A stretch of 64,000 nt of DNA from Ignavibacteriota bacterium (GTDB taxonomy: Bacteria; Bacteroidota; Ignavibacteria; Ignavibacteriales; Melioribacteraceae): the NCBI GenBank assembly GCA_013112585.1, contig JABFGH010000007.1, positions 160,252 to 224,251 on the forward strand, given 5' to 3'. The position numbers and the translations under genes were made by a program. This document shows positions 31,938 to 41,955 of the stretch, piece by piece. Positions within the stretch are counted from its first letter, which is position 1; each line of letters begins with the position of its first letter. A model generated the notes under the pieces. The model ran no database searches. It was not told where the DNA came from and saw only the letters and a list, made by a program, of their open reading frames with translations.

Positions 31938-34710
31938 AAATCAAGTTTACTTTTTTTCTGTAATTGATAAAAATTTTATCGAGGTTCTTTTCTCCAAGCC
32001 ACAATTCAAGTGTCCCGCGCTTTTTGCTTTCAGTCGGAACCGAGGATGAATTTGAACCGAATATATTTTGAACCGCAAGCTCGCATGTTTTATAAAAAGT
32101 ATAAATCTCTGTCAGCGTTTTTAACTCAGAATATTTTTTATCAACTGAAATAAGATATTGAATTTTTTCAATCATGTTTCGGTTTAGATTATCGGCATAC
32201 CACTTTTTATTACTCATCAAAATTGAATGTACTATAAAATCAATGCTTAAAATTCCGCCGCGGTTTTTCTTCAGGTTGAAATCACCTTGAATATTTTTAA
32301 AGCGTTGTTTCGAAAGACTTTGCGAAATTGCAAGTAGTTCCGAACTGATAGAATTTGAATCTGTTATTAAAGTATGTTCAACTTGTTTAGTAAAATTGTT
32401 AAACAATATTTCATTTCCTTCAATAAATTTCAGCTTGATTAAAGATTGAAATTCCCAAACCTGTGCCCTTGTTTTTAAGTAGTTGGCATAAGTTTTAATA
32501 TCCCAAACCAGCGGGGAATTTTTACCTTCGGGACGCAGTCTAAAATCAACCTCAAATGGCGCTAAGTATTTTTTTGCATCACTGAGAAATATTTGAAATT
32601 CAGTTTGAATATTTTTATGCTCTTCAATTTTTTCAGCAACCACAATTAAATCTATGTCCGAAGCAAAGTGCATTTCTGATGAACCGAAACTACCAAGTCC
32701 GGCAATGAAATAATTAAAAGTAAATTGCTTGCTTTGGTTTAGTTCTATCAATCGAGCAGTTAAGTAAGCCGTTATTTTTTCAGAGAAAACATTTTGATCA
32801 ATTACTTTTTCGGCAAGTTGAATTGATAGAACAAATAGAATTTCATCGCCGGATAGATTATCAAAGTTCAGATTTTTCTCGAATACCTTTCGGGTAATAA
32901 GAAACTCGCCTAAATTTTTATTAACAACTAATAAATCAACCGCCCGTTGAGAAAACTCGCATATATTTAATACACTTTTTAAAAATGCTGCATTCTTAAA
33001 TTCCTTATACCAAATGGAGGCAAAGGTAATACTGCTGATTATTTTCACTAAGTTTTCAAGCACTTTATCGGGGTTCGAAGAGGAGATTAAATAAGCAGCA
33101 ATATCATTTTCAATTTCAGTAAAATATTGTATTGTTTTTGCTTCGAACTCTTTTTGTTTAAGTAATCCGCTGCCGGTTCTTAAGTACTCTAAATTTCTTT
33201 CGGCTTTCTTTTTATCAAAAAATTTTATTGAGTCAAAATTATTAAACGATTTAATTTTGCCGGTTTCTACATTGCCGAGAATTGAATTATAGATTTTTCT
33301 TACATCATTTTTATTTTTATTTACCTCGGCATTGAATGATTTAATATTTGCGCACCCGAAATAATTTGCAAGTTTTTTTAATACCTCACCTTCCGAGGGA
33401 ATTACATGAGTTTGTCTGTCATTCATCAACTGAAGATAATGTTCAATGCGGCGGTAAAAAATATATGCGGTTGTATAAATCTCTGCTTCATTTTCACTCA
33501 ATAAATTGATCTTGTGTAATTGCTTAATTGCCTCAATTGAATTGCCGGTTTTTAACTGCGGAAATTTACCGCCATGCATTAATTGCAATGCCTGTATGGA
33601 AAATTCTATATCCCGAATACCGCCGGGAATAAGTTTTATGTTATCTTCGCCGCTTAATCTTTTTTCAATATTTGCTTTCATTCTTTTTATCTGCTCGGTG
33701 GGGGGAGTAGAAAATGATGAAGGAAATATAAATGAACTTAAATAACTGCTGAACTGATTATATAGATTTTTACTGCCGCTTACATAGTTAAGTTTTATCA
33801 GCATTTGCCGTTCCCAATCCTCACCGCGGGTTTCATAATAACGAAGATAATTATTCAAGCTCATGCAAATCGGTGAATTCCTTCCATCCGGTCTAAGTCT
33901 GAAATCAACGCGGTAAACAAATCCCTTATCGGTTATATCAGTTGAATGCTTTACAAAAAGCATTGCTGTTTCAGAGAGAATCTCAAAATATTCTTTACTT
34001 TTATTCCCGCCGGATGTTGTGTTCTCATCAAAAAATAAAATTAGATCAACATCGGAGCTGTAGTTCAGCTCATTGCCGCCGAGTTTACCAAGTGAACAGA
34101 GGCAATATTTTTCGGTACTGAAACTGCTGCCGTATTTTAGCTGAACCTCATCGTAGCAGATATTAAATAGAGCCGAGTTTATAATTATTGCAAGTAGAGA
34201 AAGCTGTAGAGTGATTTCTTCGAGTGAGGCAGATGCTTGAAAATCATTTAAACCGATTTTTAATATTGCACGCCGCTTATAATTTTTTAGGTAATTTAAT
34301 TTGGAGCGCATCGACTTGAACTTTTTCAAATTTTCTGAAACTTCTGTAAAAATATGATCTTCCGTGAGAGCTTTATTTAAGTAAGTCGGATTAAAAATTT
34401 GGTACAAGTATTCGGGATTACGAACAATAATATCGGTTAGGTAATTGCTGTTTGCGGCAATGGTAATAACTATTTCCGGGTGATGGGGATACTTTAAACA
34501 GTCGAATAAAAAAGATACACGATCGTAAAGTGCTGATAAAATTCTGTACAGATTTGCTTCTGATGAATCTGTCCAATAATGTTTAATTGTTTCATCTTCA
34601 AAAAGCTCAATTAATTTATCAAACTGTTCCGAAGATAAAAATCCTTCAGAAATTTCTGCAAGGTTTATAATAAACTTATCTGAAAATATATTTTTCTTTT
34701 TTACTGCCAT
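31915..34710 (-). CDS. glnE: Glutamine synthetase adenylyltransferase/deadenylase
   Basis: GlnE adds and removes AMP on glutamine synthetase according to nitrogen status. Two nucleotidyltransferase domains are visible. The N-terminal, deadenylylating one has LGKLGGNELNYSSDVDL near 207-223 and FRLRPDGRNSP. The C-terminal, adenylylating one has GLGSFGSSEMHFASDIDL near 667-685 and FRLRPEGKNSP. Both keep the G-x-D-x-D metal residues. The linker and C-terminal helical region complete a 931-residue protein, normal for the family. No glnA or glnB is in the window. It overlaps the DUF2723 gene downstream and has a free-standing upstream region of 143 bases. Confidence 0.92.
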   Translation of the reverse strand: MAVKKKNIFSDKFIINLAEISEGFLSSEQFDKLIELFEDETIKHYWTDSSEANLYRILSALYDRVSFLFDCLKYPHHPEIVITIAANSNYLTDIIVRNPEYLYQIFNPTYLNKALTEDHIFTEVSENLKKFKSMRSKLNYLKNYKRRAILKIGLNDFQASASLEEITLQLSLLAIIINSALFNICYDEVQLKYGSSFSTEKYCLCSLGKLGGNELNYSSDVDLILFFDENTTSGGNKSKEYFEILSETAMLFVKHSTDITDKGFVYRVDFRLRPDGRNSPICMSLNNYLRYYETRGEDWERQMLIKLNYVSGSKNLYNQFSSYLSSFIFPSSFSTPPTEQIKRMKANIEKRLSGEDNIKLIPGGIRDIEFSIQALQLMHGGKFPQLKTGNSIEAIKQLHKINLLSENEAEIYTTAYIFYRRIEHYLQLMNDRQTHVIPSEGEVLKKLANYFGCANIKSFNAEVNKNKNDVRKIYNSILGNVETGKIKSFNNFDSIKFFDKKKAERNLEYLRTGSGLLKQKEFEAKTIQYFTEIENDIAAYLISSSNPDKVLENLVKIISSITFASIWYKEFKNAAFLKSVLNICEFSQRAVDLLVVNKNLGEFLITRKVFEKNLNFDNLSGDEILFVLSIQLAEKVIDQNVFSEKITAYLTARLIELNQSKQFTFNYFIAGLGSFGSSEMHFASDIDLIVVAEKIEEHKNIQTEFQIFLSDAKKYLAPFEVDFRLRPEGKNSPLVWDIKTYANYLKTRAQVWEFQSLIKLKFIEGNEILFNNFTKQVEHTLITDSNSISSELLAISQSLSKQRFKNIQGDFNLKKNRGGILSIDFIVHSILMSNKKWYADNLNRNMIEKIQYLISVDKKYSELKTLTEIYTFYKTCELAVQNIFGSNSSSVPTESKKRGTLELWLGEKNLDKIFINYRKKVNLIFEKYLGK

Positions 34711-34853
34711 TAAAATTTTATTTGTTCCACCACTAATTATTTTAAAACTAATAATAATAAAATGATAACTCTAATTAATAAAGAGCGGCTAAAAATTATA
34801 AAGTATAGTGTTAAAGATTGGCGGGAATATTATTAGAATAAAAGTATAAGTGA

Positions 34854-37800
34854 TTAATCAAATTCTAATTGCTGAGTATCTTTTTGTTTCTTATCCGAGA
34901 AAAATGAATAGACGGCTGGAATTACAAATAGTGTTAAAATTGTTGAAAAGATTAGTCCGCCAATAACAGCAATACCCATAGGCATACGGCTTTCGGCACC
35001 GGAACCCAGCGCAAGAGCAATCGGCAAAGTACCCAATATTGTTGAAAAGCTCGTCATTAGAATTGGGCGGAACCGCAGAACTGCTGCCTCTTTAACTGCT
35101 TCTAAAACTTCTAATCCCTCTGCTTTTTTCTGGTTTGCAAATTCGACGATGAGAATACCATTTTTAGTTACTAAACCAATTAGCATTACTTGTCCTATTT
35201 GACTAAAAATATTAATGGTTTGATTAAAGTACCAAAGAGAAAAAAGCGCGCCGGCAATTGCCATAGGTACTGTAAACATTATTATAAATGGATCGCGGAA
35301 ACTTTCAAACTGTGCCGATAAAACTAAATATATTAATATTAAGGCGAGCAAAAATACAAATACCAAACTTGATGCACTTTCTTTAAAATCTTTTGAAGGT
35401 CCTTCAAGTGCTGTGGAATAAGTTTCATCTAATACTTGATCGGCAATTTCATCCATTTTATCAATTCCATCGCCTATAGTTTTACCGGGAGCCAAACTGG
35501 CGGAGATGGTAGCAGATGAATAACGATTGAACCTGAATAGCTGAGGCGGTGTACTGGCTTCTCTAAGTTCTATTAATTGATCGAGTTGAATTAATTGATT
35601 TGTATTATTCCGTACATACAATTTTCTTAAATCGGCAGGCTGATTTTGATCAGCCTTTTCCACCTGACCGATGATAAAGTACTGCTTGCCGTCTTTTATA
35701 AAAAAGCCATATCTCTGTTCACTAAATGCAAGCTGCAAAGTTTGGGCAATATCCTGCACTGTTACACCCATTTCTCGTGCTTTAGAGCGATTGATTTGAA
35801 CAACCAATTCGGGTTTGTTAAATTTCAAATCAACATCAACCATTGCGAAGGTTGGGTCTTGTCGGGCGAGACTTAGAAAATCGGGAATAACCGCTTTTAA
35901 CTTTTCGAGATTAGGAGCTTCTAAAACATATTGAACCGGAAGTCCTCCTCTCGATGAGCCTATTGATTGATCTTGAATTACAAATGCTCGTGCATCATTT
36001 AATTGACCGGCAATTTTTGCAACTTCATTTGCAACTTGGCTTTGAGACCTGTCACGTTTATCGGCATCTACAAGTTTAAGTCTCATAAATCCGCTGTTTA
36101 CAGAGGATGAGGCTCCGAATCCCGGTGAGGTAACAGAAATTAAGGCGTCCCTTTCCGGAATATTTACAAGAATCGAGTCAATAAACTTTTTCATGTAATC
36201 TTCCATAAATTCAAAAGTTGAGCCTTCGGGTGCCGATGCAATAATACGCATTGCACCCCTATCTTCCATTGGTGCTAACTCGCTTTGCAGAGCCTTGCCG
36301 AAAATAAATATCATAACAACCGATACTAAAATAATCAGAAATGCCATCCATCTTTTACTCATAAATGAGTTTAAAGCATTTCTATAGGCTGATTCAAGGT
36401 TACGGAAGAAAGGTTCTGTAGAGGTATAAAATCTATTTTTCTTTTCTCTTTTCTTTAAAATTTTTGCACTTAACATTGGTGCGAAAGTTAAAGCAACAAA
36501 AGAAGAAATAATTACTGAGCCGGCAATAACAACTCCAAATTCTCTAAACAGCCTGCCTGTTAAACCTTCAAGAAACATGATAGGTAAAAATACAGCCGCA
36601 AGAGCAATTGTTGTTGAAACAACCGCAAAGAAAATCTCATTGGTTCCTTTTAGTCCCGCTTGAACGGGGTTCATTCCGGCTTCTATTTTTTTATATATAT
36701 TTTCAAGTACAACAATTGCGTCATCTACAACAATTCCAATAGCTAACACTATACCCAGTAATGTTAATACATTTATGGAATAATCGGCAAGATACATTAT
36801 AAAAAATGTACCAATCAATGAGATCGGGATAACAATAATAGGAATCAGCGTGGTTCGCCAATCGCGCAGAAATAAAAATATTATAATTATAACAAGAGCA
36901 AATGCAAGAAAAACTGTCTGCTGAACTTCGCTTATGGAATCGCGGATATAATCGGTTACATCAAAACCCACCCCTAATTCAATATCTTCGGGTAAATCTT
37001 TTTTAATCTGTTCAATTCTTTGATAGAACTCGTCCACAATTTGAATTTGATTTGCACCCGGTTGTGGAACAAGAACAATGCCCACCATCGGAATTCCGTC
37101 TCGTTTTAATAAGGTTCTCTCATTTGCAGGGTATAACTCGGCTCTTCCGATATCATTGAACTTTACAAACCTGCCATTATTTTCTTTAATTATAAGATTG
37201 TTAAAATCCTCAACGGTATTCAATCTTCCTAAGGTTCGAATTGTTAATTCAGTGTTTTTACCTTCAATCCTTCCGCTCGGCAGTTCAATGTTTTCACGAC
37301 TTAATGCATTGCGAACATCGATAGGGGTAATTTGGAAAGCCGCAAGTTTAACCGGGTCCATCCATAATCTCATCGAGTATCTTTTCTCACCCCAAATCCA
37401 AACTTCACTAACTCCGTCAATAGTTTGAACTCTTTCTTTAAAAGTTCTCTGTGCAATGTCGGATAATTCAAGCAAATCCCGCTGATCACTTTTGACATTA
37501 AGAAATACAATGGGTATAGCATCGGCATCAGCTTTCCGCACTATTGGCGGGTCGGTATCGGGGGGTAAATTATAAGTTGCTCTCGAAACTCTGTCGCGTA
37601 CATCATTTGCCGCATCTTCAAGGTCCACTTCAATATTAAATTCAACCCTAATTGTACTTCTGCCGTCGCGGCTTACGGATGTTAAAGTTCTAATTCCTGC
37701 AATACCATTAATTGATTCTTCAAGCGGTTCTGTTATCTGAGATTCAATTACATCAGCATTAGCACCGGTGTATGAAGTTGAAACTGTAATAATCGGGGGA

Positions 37801-37922
37801 TCGACACTTGGGTATTCACGGATACCTAAATATGTATAACCTATAATTCCGAATAGCACAATTGCTATTGCTATAACGGAAGCTAAAACGGGACGGCGAA
37901 TACTAATTGACGAAAGACTCAT
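34854..37922 (-). CDS. RND efflux pump inner-membrane transporter (HAE1/AcrB type)
   Basis: The 1022-residue protein is a proton-driven efflux pump of the hydrophobe/amphiphile RND class. The N-terminal MSLSSISIRRPVLASVIAIA, the twelve transmembrane pattern with two large periplasmic loops and the proton-relay motif GIVVDDAIVVLENIY in TM4 are characteristic. GSEIYPSVDP-like REYPSVDPPIITV and QSEL are typical AcrB-family positions, and the C-terminal GLVTKNGILIVEFANQ is also conserved. It lies eight bases after its adaptor gene in the same operon. No TolC-like outer-membrane gene is adjacent, so the exit duct must be encoded elsewhere. Substrate range is unknown. Confidence 0.93.
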   Translation of the reverse strand: MSLSSISIRRPVLASVIAIAIVLFGIIGYTYLGIREYPSVDPPIITVSTSYTGANADVIESQITEPLEESINGIAGIRTLTSVSRDGRSTIRVEFNIEVDLEDAANDVRDRVSRATYNLPPDTDPPIVRKADADAIPIVFLNVKSDQRDLLELSDIAQRTFKERVQTIDGVSEVWIWGEKRYSMRLWMDPVKLAAFQITPIDVRNALSRENIELPSGRIEGKNTELTIRTLGRLNTVEDFNNLIIKENNGRFVKFNDIGRAELYPANERTLLKRDGIPMVGIVLVPQPGANQIQIVDEFYQRIEQIKKDLPEDIELGVGFDVTDYIRDSISEVQQTVFLAFALVIIIIFLFLRDWRTTLIPIIVIPISLIGTFFIMYLADYSINVLTLLGIVLAIGIVVDDAIVVLENIYKKIEAGMNPVQAGLKGTNEIFFAVVSTTIALAAVFLPIMFLEGLTGRLFREFGVVIAGSVIISSFVALTFAPMLSAKILKKREKKNRFYTSTEPFFRNLESAYRNALNSFMSKRWMAFLIILVSVVMIFIFGKALQSELAPMEDRGAMRIIASAPEGSTFEFMEDYMKKFIDSILVNIPERDALISVTSPGFGASSSVNSGFMRLKLVDADKRDRSQSQVANEVAKIAGQLNDARAFVIQDQSIGSSRGGLPVQYVLEAPNLEKLKAVIPDFLSLARQDPTFAMVDVDLKFNKPELVVQINRSKAREMGVTVQDIAQTLQLAFSEQRYGFFIKDGKQYFIIGQVEKADQNQPADLRKLYVRNNTNQLIQLDQLIELREASTPPQLFRFNRYSSATISASLAPGKTIGDGIDKMDEIADQVLDETYSTALEGPSKDFKESASSLVFVFLLALILIYLVLSAQFESFRDPFIIMFTVPMAIAGALFSLWYFNQTINIFSQIGQVMLIGLVTKNGILIVEFANQKKAEGLEVLEAVKEAAVLRFRPILMTSFSTILGTLPIALALGSGAESRMPMGIAVIGGLIFSTILTLFVIPAVYSFFSDKKQKDTQQLEFD

Positions 37923-37930
37923 ATAGGTGC

Positions 37931-38986
37931 TTATCTGTAATTTTTAATTGAAACGTTAATACCGGGACGCAGTTGAATTATAGCGGATGTAATTACAGTA
38001 TCACCTTCGCTTATGCCATTTAAAATTTGAACTTGAGTGTTTGTACGCATTCCCATTTCTACCTTTACCGGCATTGCCTTACCACTCTTATACAAATAAA
38101 CCATTTCACCGGAAATATCAGGAATAACGGATTCGGTTGGAACGGTATAGCTTTCTGCATTTTCATTGATTAATATTTCTATTTCGGCGTATGAACCTGG
38201 TAACAGAATTTCTGATTTGTTTTCTGTCCGGGCTCTCACTTTTAATGTTCTTGTTGTCGGATCAATTTTCGGGTCTATTGCATAAACCTCTGCTTTAAAA
38301 ACTTCTTCTGAATTTGGAACAGATACTTTAATTACAGTACCGGTCTTAACTTTATCTGCATGTTTTATAGGTAAAGCAAAATCAATTTTAATAGGATCTG
38401 TTTTTGTTAGTATTGCTATGCTAACAGAAGAGTTTATAAAACTTCCTTCACTAATTGAACGAAGACCGACAATACCGCTAAAGGGTGCTCTTATTTCTGT
38501 TTTTTCAATTTGTGCTTCCAGCAATGCTTTATCGGCTTTACGTACTTTTAATTCGTTTAACAAAATATCATATTCTTCCTGACTAATTAGTTCCTGCTCA
38601 AGCAGCATACGTGACCGATATTCTTTCTCTTCAGCTAATTTTAATTGAGAGTCTATCCGATCTAATTGTGCCTGTAAATCCTTATCGTATATTTTTACTA
38701 ATAAGTCACCTTTCTTTACTCTGCTTCCTTCCTTAAAATTTATCGCGGTTACTTTTCCGCTTATTTCCGAACGCAAATCAATTTCTTCATCGCCCATTAA
38801 TGAAGCATTAAGAAAAAGTTTTTCAGATAATTCACTTTTAGAAACAATCAAAACTTCGGCAGATACACTCCTGTTCTGTGAAAAGGAATTTGAATTTTCT
38901 TTTTCACTCTGCCATGTTATTTTAGGTAAAGCCAGCAATATTACTGCTGCAGCAGCTAAGCTCCAATAAATATATTTTTTCTTCAT
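37931..38986 (-). CDS. RND efflux periplasmic adaptor (membrane-fusion protein)
   Basis: This 351-residue adaptor links the RND pump to an outer-membrane channel. An N-terminal hydrophobic anchor (residues 5-22) is followed by the lipoyl-like half-motif SGKVTAINFKEGSRVKKGDLL, a coiled-coil hairpin around residues 105-150, the second lipoyl half IRAPFSGIVGLRSISEGSF in parts (APFSGIVGLR), and beta-barrel and membrane-proximal domains ending with ILNGISEGDTVITSAIIQL. These features are in MacA/AcrA order. It precedes the pump gene by eight bases and would be transcribed first. Confidence 0.92.
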   Translation of the reverse strand: MKKKYIYWSLAAAAVILLALPKITWQSEKENSNSFSQNRSVSAEVLIVSKSELSEKLFLNASLMGDEEIDLRSEISGKVTAINFKEGSRVKKGDLLVKIYDKDLQAQLDRIDSQLKLAEEKEYRSRMLLEQELISQEEYDILLNELKVRKADKALLEAQIEKTEIRAPFSGIVGLRSISEGSFINSSVSIAILTKTDPIKIDFALPIKHADKVKTGTVIKVSVPNSEEVFKAEVYAIDPKIDPTTRTLKVRARTENKSEILLPGSYAEIEILINENAESYTVPTESVIPDISGEMVYLYKSGKAMPVKVEMGMRTNTQVQILNGISEGDTVITSAIIQLRPGINVSIKNYR

Positions 38987-39101
38987 TTCTTCTATTCTTT
39001 TATTTCTCTAAATATAACAACATCAACAATGATATGAAAAGATTAGTTGCAAATCCGTCATAAAGGATTCAAATTTCAAAAAGAATTTTATTTTGAAAAG
39101 T

Positions 39102-39728
39102 TCATCTTTGAGTAAAGATAAGCTTTACAGCAAGCGCGGCAAAAACAGTTCCGGCAACTTTATTAAGCACGCCGCTAAGCTTATCCGATTTGTAAAGTAC
39201 TTTTCCGATTGCCCCGGAAATTTGACTGATTATTGAAAATACAAAAAATGTACATAGAATAAAGATTGCTCCTAATAAAATTATTTGAACCGGCATTGCT
39301 CCGTTATTTACCTTTGTAAATTGAGGAAGAAATGCCAAAAAGAAAATTGAAACTTTAGGATTTGTTACATTCATTATTATTCCGGTACGATAAAGATGAG
39401 CGCTTTTAAGTTCCGGTGTTTCCTGATTTTGCTCAACTTTTTCTTTCGATATAAACGCTTGATAGGCTAAATATAAAAGATATGCCGCCCCGATAAATTT
39501 AAGTGTATTAAAAGCCGTGAGAGATGTTTGAAAAATTGCCGCAATACCAAGCACAACAATTGCCGTGTGAAAAATAAGTCCGGTACAAAGTCCAAGCGTT
39601 ATTATTATTCCTGCTTTTCTGCCATGTACAATTGATTGGGTTAAAACGAAAATGTTATCGGGTCCCGGAGCCAGCGCAAGCAAAAGTGATGCGGTTGTAA
39701 ACATTATTATGGTTTCTATTTCAAACAT
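39102..39728 (-). CDS. LysE/RhtB family exporter
   Basis: The 208-residue, highly hydrophobic protein matches the LysE/RhtB superfamily of amino-acid and small-metabolite exporters. The N-terminal ALAPGPDNIFVLTQSIVHGR is the family signature, followed by GLCTGLIFHTAIVVLG and the central MNVTNPKVSIFFLAFLPQF. About six transmembrane spans are visible. It stands alone upstream (in minus direction) of the efflux operon with 115 bases between them. The exported compound cannot be predicted from the sequence. Confidence 0.9.
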   Translation of the reverse strand: MFEIETIIMFTTASLLLALAPGPDNIFVLTQSIVHGRKAGIIITLGLCTGLIFHTAIVVLGIAAIFQTSLTAFNTLKFIGAAYLLYLAYQAFISKEKVEQNQETPELKSAHLYRTGIIMNVTNPKVSIFFLAFLPQFTKVNNGAMPVQIILLGAIFILCTFFVFSIISQISGAIGKVLYKSDKLSGVLNKVAGTVFAALAVKLIFTQR

Positions 39729-39987
39729 TAATCTTATTCAATTTTTAAAATTAAAAGCACAATTTATAAATTATTTTGATTTGCTGAAAACAGATGATTG
39801 CAAAAAGTTATTTCACACTTTCAGAATACTTACGAAATATTAAATACTCTACTATAAATACGTCACTCATAGAGTTAGAAAATCTAATAGGAATTTGGTC
39901 GAGTAATATTTAATAATCAATTTTGTTGTGCAAATCATTTTTATAATCCAAAAGGGATGAAAAATTTATATCGACCGGTTAAGTTCA

Positions 39988-40660
39988 AATTATAGCAGCA
40001 ATTATTCTTCAACCCCGCATGGATTGCAGTTATATCTATCTCTTTTATTTCCATAGGATTCACCTAAGGTTATTTATATTCGATGACTTAGTAGTCAGGA
40101 GGTTACAACAAGGAGTTCAGTGTAAGAGCTAAACCTATTAAAAATTCACTTGAACTAAACAAATATTTGATAAATTAATCAACACTGCAAAGATTATAAC
40201 CCCCTTTAGGGGTTAAATGTTTGTAGAAAAAAGGAGGAAGAAAAACATCGAACCGCAGAGCGGTTCAACAAAATTATTGTGAGGGGCAAAATTATAACAG
40301 CAATTATTCTTCATCCCCGCTGAGGTTGTATTTATGTGCTAGTTCCTTTACTCCATAGGATTCTCCTATGGTTATTTATGTTTGACTACTTCGTAGTCAG
40401 GAAGTTACTACAACGAGTAAAGAGTTAGAATTTTACTTATTAAAAATTCACTTGAACTAAACAAATATTTGATAAATTAATCAACACTGCAAAGATTATA
40501 ACCCCGTTAGGGGTTAAATGTTTGTAGAAAAAAGAAGGAAGAAAAACATCGAACCGCAGAGCGGTTCAACAAAATTATTGTGAGGGGCAAAATTATAACA
40601 GCAATTATTCTTCAACCCTGCTGGGGTTGTATTTATGTTTGACTACTTCGTACTCGAGTA
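39988..40660. repeat. Tandem array of 301-302 bp units composed of palindromes
   Basis: Two full units (39988-40289 and 40290-40590) and a partial third (from 40591) each start with AATTATA(G/A)CAGCAATTATTC. Each full unit carries up to five short palindromes separated by conserved spacers. Examples are CCATAGGA/TCCTATGG (40353-40371), GACTAC/GTAGTC (40384-40398), AACCCC/GGGGTT (near 40201 and 40502) and GAACCGC/GCGGTTC (40250-40266 and 40551-40567). The third copy lacks the CCATAGGA hairpin. No coding frame is credible in the 1.25 kb gap 39729-40985. Confidence 0.8.
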
Positions 40661-40731
40661 TAATTATATCGGAGTGGCAAAAAATTAATAACCATAAATA
40701 AAATCAGTGGTAAAAGATAACAGGCAAAAAT

Positions 40732-40775
40732 GAACTACCGAGTAGTTCAAATTGAATTACAAATTGCTGTAATTC
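40732..40775. repeat. Additional palindromes downstream of the array
   Basis: GAACTAC/GTAGTTC at 40732-40748 with loop CGA has the same length, loop size and outer bases as GAACCGC/GCGGTTC in the array, with two compensated changes. GAATTAC/GTAATTC follows at 40754-40775. The remaining sequence to 40985 shows nothing I can name. Confidence 0.6.
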
Positions 40776-40985
40776 GTAGAAGCTAGCCTAACAATCTTAA
40801 TCACTCTTTATAATAAAACTCCGTAGGCGTGATATATTTAAACAGGGCAGACAAGTGCAATTCTAATTACAAAATTAAAATTATTAAGTGCCGATAAGTT
40901 AAATTTGATTTTAATTTAAAATAAATCTACTTTTTATCTGATTCTACAATCTCTAAGCTAAATCTAAAACTACTTGGAAAATACT

Positions 40986-41936
40986 ATGAAATTATTCAAG
41001 CCTATAAACCTATTGTTTTATTTTTTATCACTCATAAATTTCCTATTCATTGGAATATTCTATGCAGTTTTAACGGGTGCGGCAAAGGGACAAGGATTAG
41101 CAGGAGGTGCAATTGTTCTTGGTTACGGAGTTATTGCAGGCATACTTGCATTAATTGTTTCAATAATTTTTGCATACATTTTAGAGGAGAAAATTGTTTT
41201 ACTTCTAAATAAAATATTAGGAATAGTATTTGCCTTAATTGTAGTTGTAATTGCATATAGAATTTTAACAATAGAAAAAAAAGAAGAATACATTCCGCCT
41301 AAAAAACAAGTTACACCTGCTGCTGCAGTTGTTCCTGCATCGATAAAATATTCAAATCAAAATGGAGGACAGAAAAGTAAAATGGGACTCGGGATGGCAG
41401 CACCCAATTTCTATCAGAATAATGTATTGTATTTTTACGGCAGCCCCAACTTAGATAAAGCAGTTAATGATAATTCTCCAACCGATAGTGTCGTATTTAA
41501 ACGATCGGAAATTGGATTTGAAATAGCAGAAGCACCGCCCTGGCTCGTTCCCGCTAACTTAAAAATGGATTACGAAACTTTCTATTTCCGTATTATTTCT
41601 ATTCAATATGATTTTTTAGAAGTTGTTGTTAATGAGACAAATAATCAAACAACCTTTATTGATAGAAATAAAAGTAAAATTTTGTTTTATCCCGAATTTT
41701 TATTAACTGTTAACAGTATTGAGCCGATAAACAAGCAGGATAATTTAGTTAGAATTAAACCGATGCCGCATGTATCGCCGGTTAATGCCGAATATGATTT
41801 TCTAAGACCGATTAGAGTTAAACAAGAATGGATTTATGTTGAACTATTAAGTGATGACTTTAAACCGAACGGGCGGGGATGGATTAGATGGAGTAAAGAT
41901 GGTTATTTGATTATAACTTATTCACTATTCAGTTAG
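40986..41936 (+). CDS. Membrane protein of unknown function, three TM plus soluble domain
   Basis: I do not recognise this 316-residue protein. Its N-terminal 90 residues contain three hydrophobic spans (about 5-30, 38-60 and 68-90) with AAKGQGLAGGAIVLGYGVIAG in parts between. A Lys/Pro-rich linker (EKKEEYIPPKKQ) leads to a soluble domain of about 190 residues ending VKQEWIYVELLSDDFKPNGRGWIRW, which resembles a bacterial SH3-like or beta-rich fold. I start at the ATG at 40986; the in-frame TTG at 40974 adds only MENT. It is 19 bases upstream of the aldo/keto reductase gene and may be co-transcribed with it. Confidence 0.65.
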   Translation: MKLFKPINLLFYFLSLINFLFIGIFYAVLTGAAKGQGLAGGAIVLGYGVIAGILALIVSIIFAYILEEKIVLLLNKILGIVFALIVVVIAYRILTIEKKEEYIPPKKQVTPAAAVVPASIKYSNQNGGQKSKMGLGMAAPNFYQNNVLYFYGSPNLDKAVNDNSPTDSVVFKRSEIGFEIAEAPPWLVPANLKMDYETFYFRIISIQYDFLEVVVNETNNQTTFIDRNKSKILFYPEFLLTVNSIEPINKQDNLVRIKPMPHVSPVNAEYDFLRPIRVKQEWIYVELLSDDFKPNGRGWIRWSKDGYLIITYSLFS

Positions 41937-41955
41937 AATAAAATATGGAGGAAAT

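Noticed and set aside
39988..40660. CRISPR array
   Set aside because: Whole 301-302 base units are near-identical, including the parts between the hairpins, so there are no unique spacers.
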